13,670 nt of DNA from Burkholderiales bacterium (GTDB taxonomy: Bacteria > Pseudomonadota > Gammaproteobacteria > Burkholderiales > SG8-39): the NCBI GenBank assembly GCA_025929745.1, contig JAICPQ010000038.1, forward strand, positions 1 to 13,670, given 5' to 3'. The stretch's first letter is position 1; the number at the start of each line of letters is the position of its first letter. The notes under the pieces are model-generated. The model did not search any database. It was not told where the DNA came from and was given only the letters and a program-made list of their open reading frames with translations. This document shows, in pieces, positions 13,160-13,670 of this stretch. The translations under genes and the position numbers were made by a program.

Positions 13160-13670
13160 ATGGATGACAACAAGTCTAAGGCATTAGCCGCCGCGCTGTC
13201 GCAGATCGAGAAGCAGTACGGCAAGGGCTCGATCATGAAGATGGACGCCGAGGCGATCAAGGACATCGAGGTGGTGTCCACCGGCTCGCTCGGCCTCGAC
13301 CTCGCGCTCGGCGTCGGCGGCCTGCCGCGCGGCCGGGTGGTCGAGATCTACGGGCCCGAGTCCTCGGGCAAGACCACGCTCACGCTGCAGGTCATCGCCG
13401 AAACGCAGAAAGCCGGCGGCACCGCAGCCTTCATCGACGCGGAAAACGCGCTGGACATTACCTACGCCGGCAAGCTCGGCGTCAAAACCGAAGACCTGCT
13501 GATTTCGCAGCCCGACACGGGCGAGCAGGCGCTCGACATCTGCGAGACGCTGGTGCGCTCGGGTGCGTTGTCGGTGATCGTGATCGACTCGGTCGCTGCC
13601 CTCGTGCCGAGGGCGGAGATCGAGGGCGAGATGGGCGACAGCTTCGTCGGCCTTCAGGCTCGCCTCATGA
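13160..13670 (+). CDS. recA: Recombinase RecA (3' partial)
   Basis: RecA forms ATP-dependent filaments on single-stranded DNA, carries out strand exchange and triggers LexA self-cleavage in the SOS response. The first 170 residues are present before the window ends, about half the protein. Visible motifs are QIEKQYGKGSIM (15-26), STGSLGLDLALGVGGLPRGR (40-59), Walker A GPESSGKT (65-72), FIDAENALD (91-99, with the catalytic Glu95), QPDTGEQALDI (117-127), Walker B VIVIDSVAAL (139-148) and DNA-binding loop L1 AEIEGEMGDSFVG (152-164). Two positions are unusual: Asn96 where E. coli has His97, and Phe162-Val163 where E. coli has His163-Met164. The ATG at 13160 has AAGAGG (13147-13152) at 7 bp spacing. 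A LexA box and promoter lie upstream. Confidence 0.97.
   Translation, partial: MDDNKSKALAAALSQIEKQYGKGSIMKMDAEAIKDIEVVSTGSLGLDLALGVGGLPRGRVVEIYGPESSGKTTLTLQVIAETQKAGGTAAFIDAENALDITYAGKLGVKTEDLLISQPDTGEQALDICETLVRSGALSVIVIDSVAALVPRAEIEGEMGDSFVGLQARLM

Overview
The window is a gene-dense, high-GC stretch of bacterial chromosome that reads as Betaproteobacteria (Burkholderiales, Rhodocyclales or a relative). The grounds are the gene order (rpsP-rimM-trmD-rplS, then ribBA-ribH-nusB, then thiL-pgpA-pncC), close resemblance of the proteins to beta/gammaproteobacterial versions as I remember them, and a TACTG-N10-CAGTA LexA box in front of recA. This placement comes from recall and was not searched. 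I see no tRNA, rRNA, CRISPR, insertion sequence or phage gene.

Layout. (1) 1-2307: the 3' part of ffh (signal recognition particle GTPase), followed with no gap by a 12-helix MFS transporter. (2) 2308-2355: a short intergenic region with a TATAAT -10 box and a GC-rich discriminator, the only clear plus-strand promoter before recA. (3) 2356-12154: fourteen plus-strand genes with gaps of at most 20 bp and many 1-20 bp overlaps. They are rpsP, rimM, trmD, rplS (ribosome and tRNA maturation), ribBA and ribH (riboflavin), nusB (antitermination), thiL (thiamine), pgpA (phospholipid), pncC (NAD salvage), a MEMO1-AMMECR1 fusion, its radical SAM partner, a second MFS transporter and a DUF938/METTL26-like methyltransferase. 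(4) 12137-13015, minus strand: a beta-hydroxyacid dehydrogenase whose 3' end overlaps the methyltransferase gene by 18 bp. (5) 13016-13159: a divergent control region with a LexA box, a recA promoter and a palindrome carrying -35-like hexamers on both strands. (6) 13160 to the end: the first 170 codons of recA.

How the genes fit together. The first two thirds of the plus-strand run is housekeeping: translation plus cofactor synthesis (flavin, thiamine diphosphate, NAD) plus phosphatidylglycerol synthesis. The most interesting part is 7997-12154. There an AmmeMemoRadiSam cassette, whose biochemical role I do not know to be established, is chained by 4-bp stop/start overlaps (ATGA, TTGA, GTGA) to a transporter and a methyltransferase. 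This suggests a four-gene pathway unit.

Other points worth checking are a RibBA whose GTP cyclohydrolase II half has lost its zinc and catalytic motifs, a thiL that appears to begin at a CTG codon overlapping the nusB stop, a short lumazine synthase, and a RecA with unusual residues at normally conserved or functional positions.
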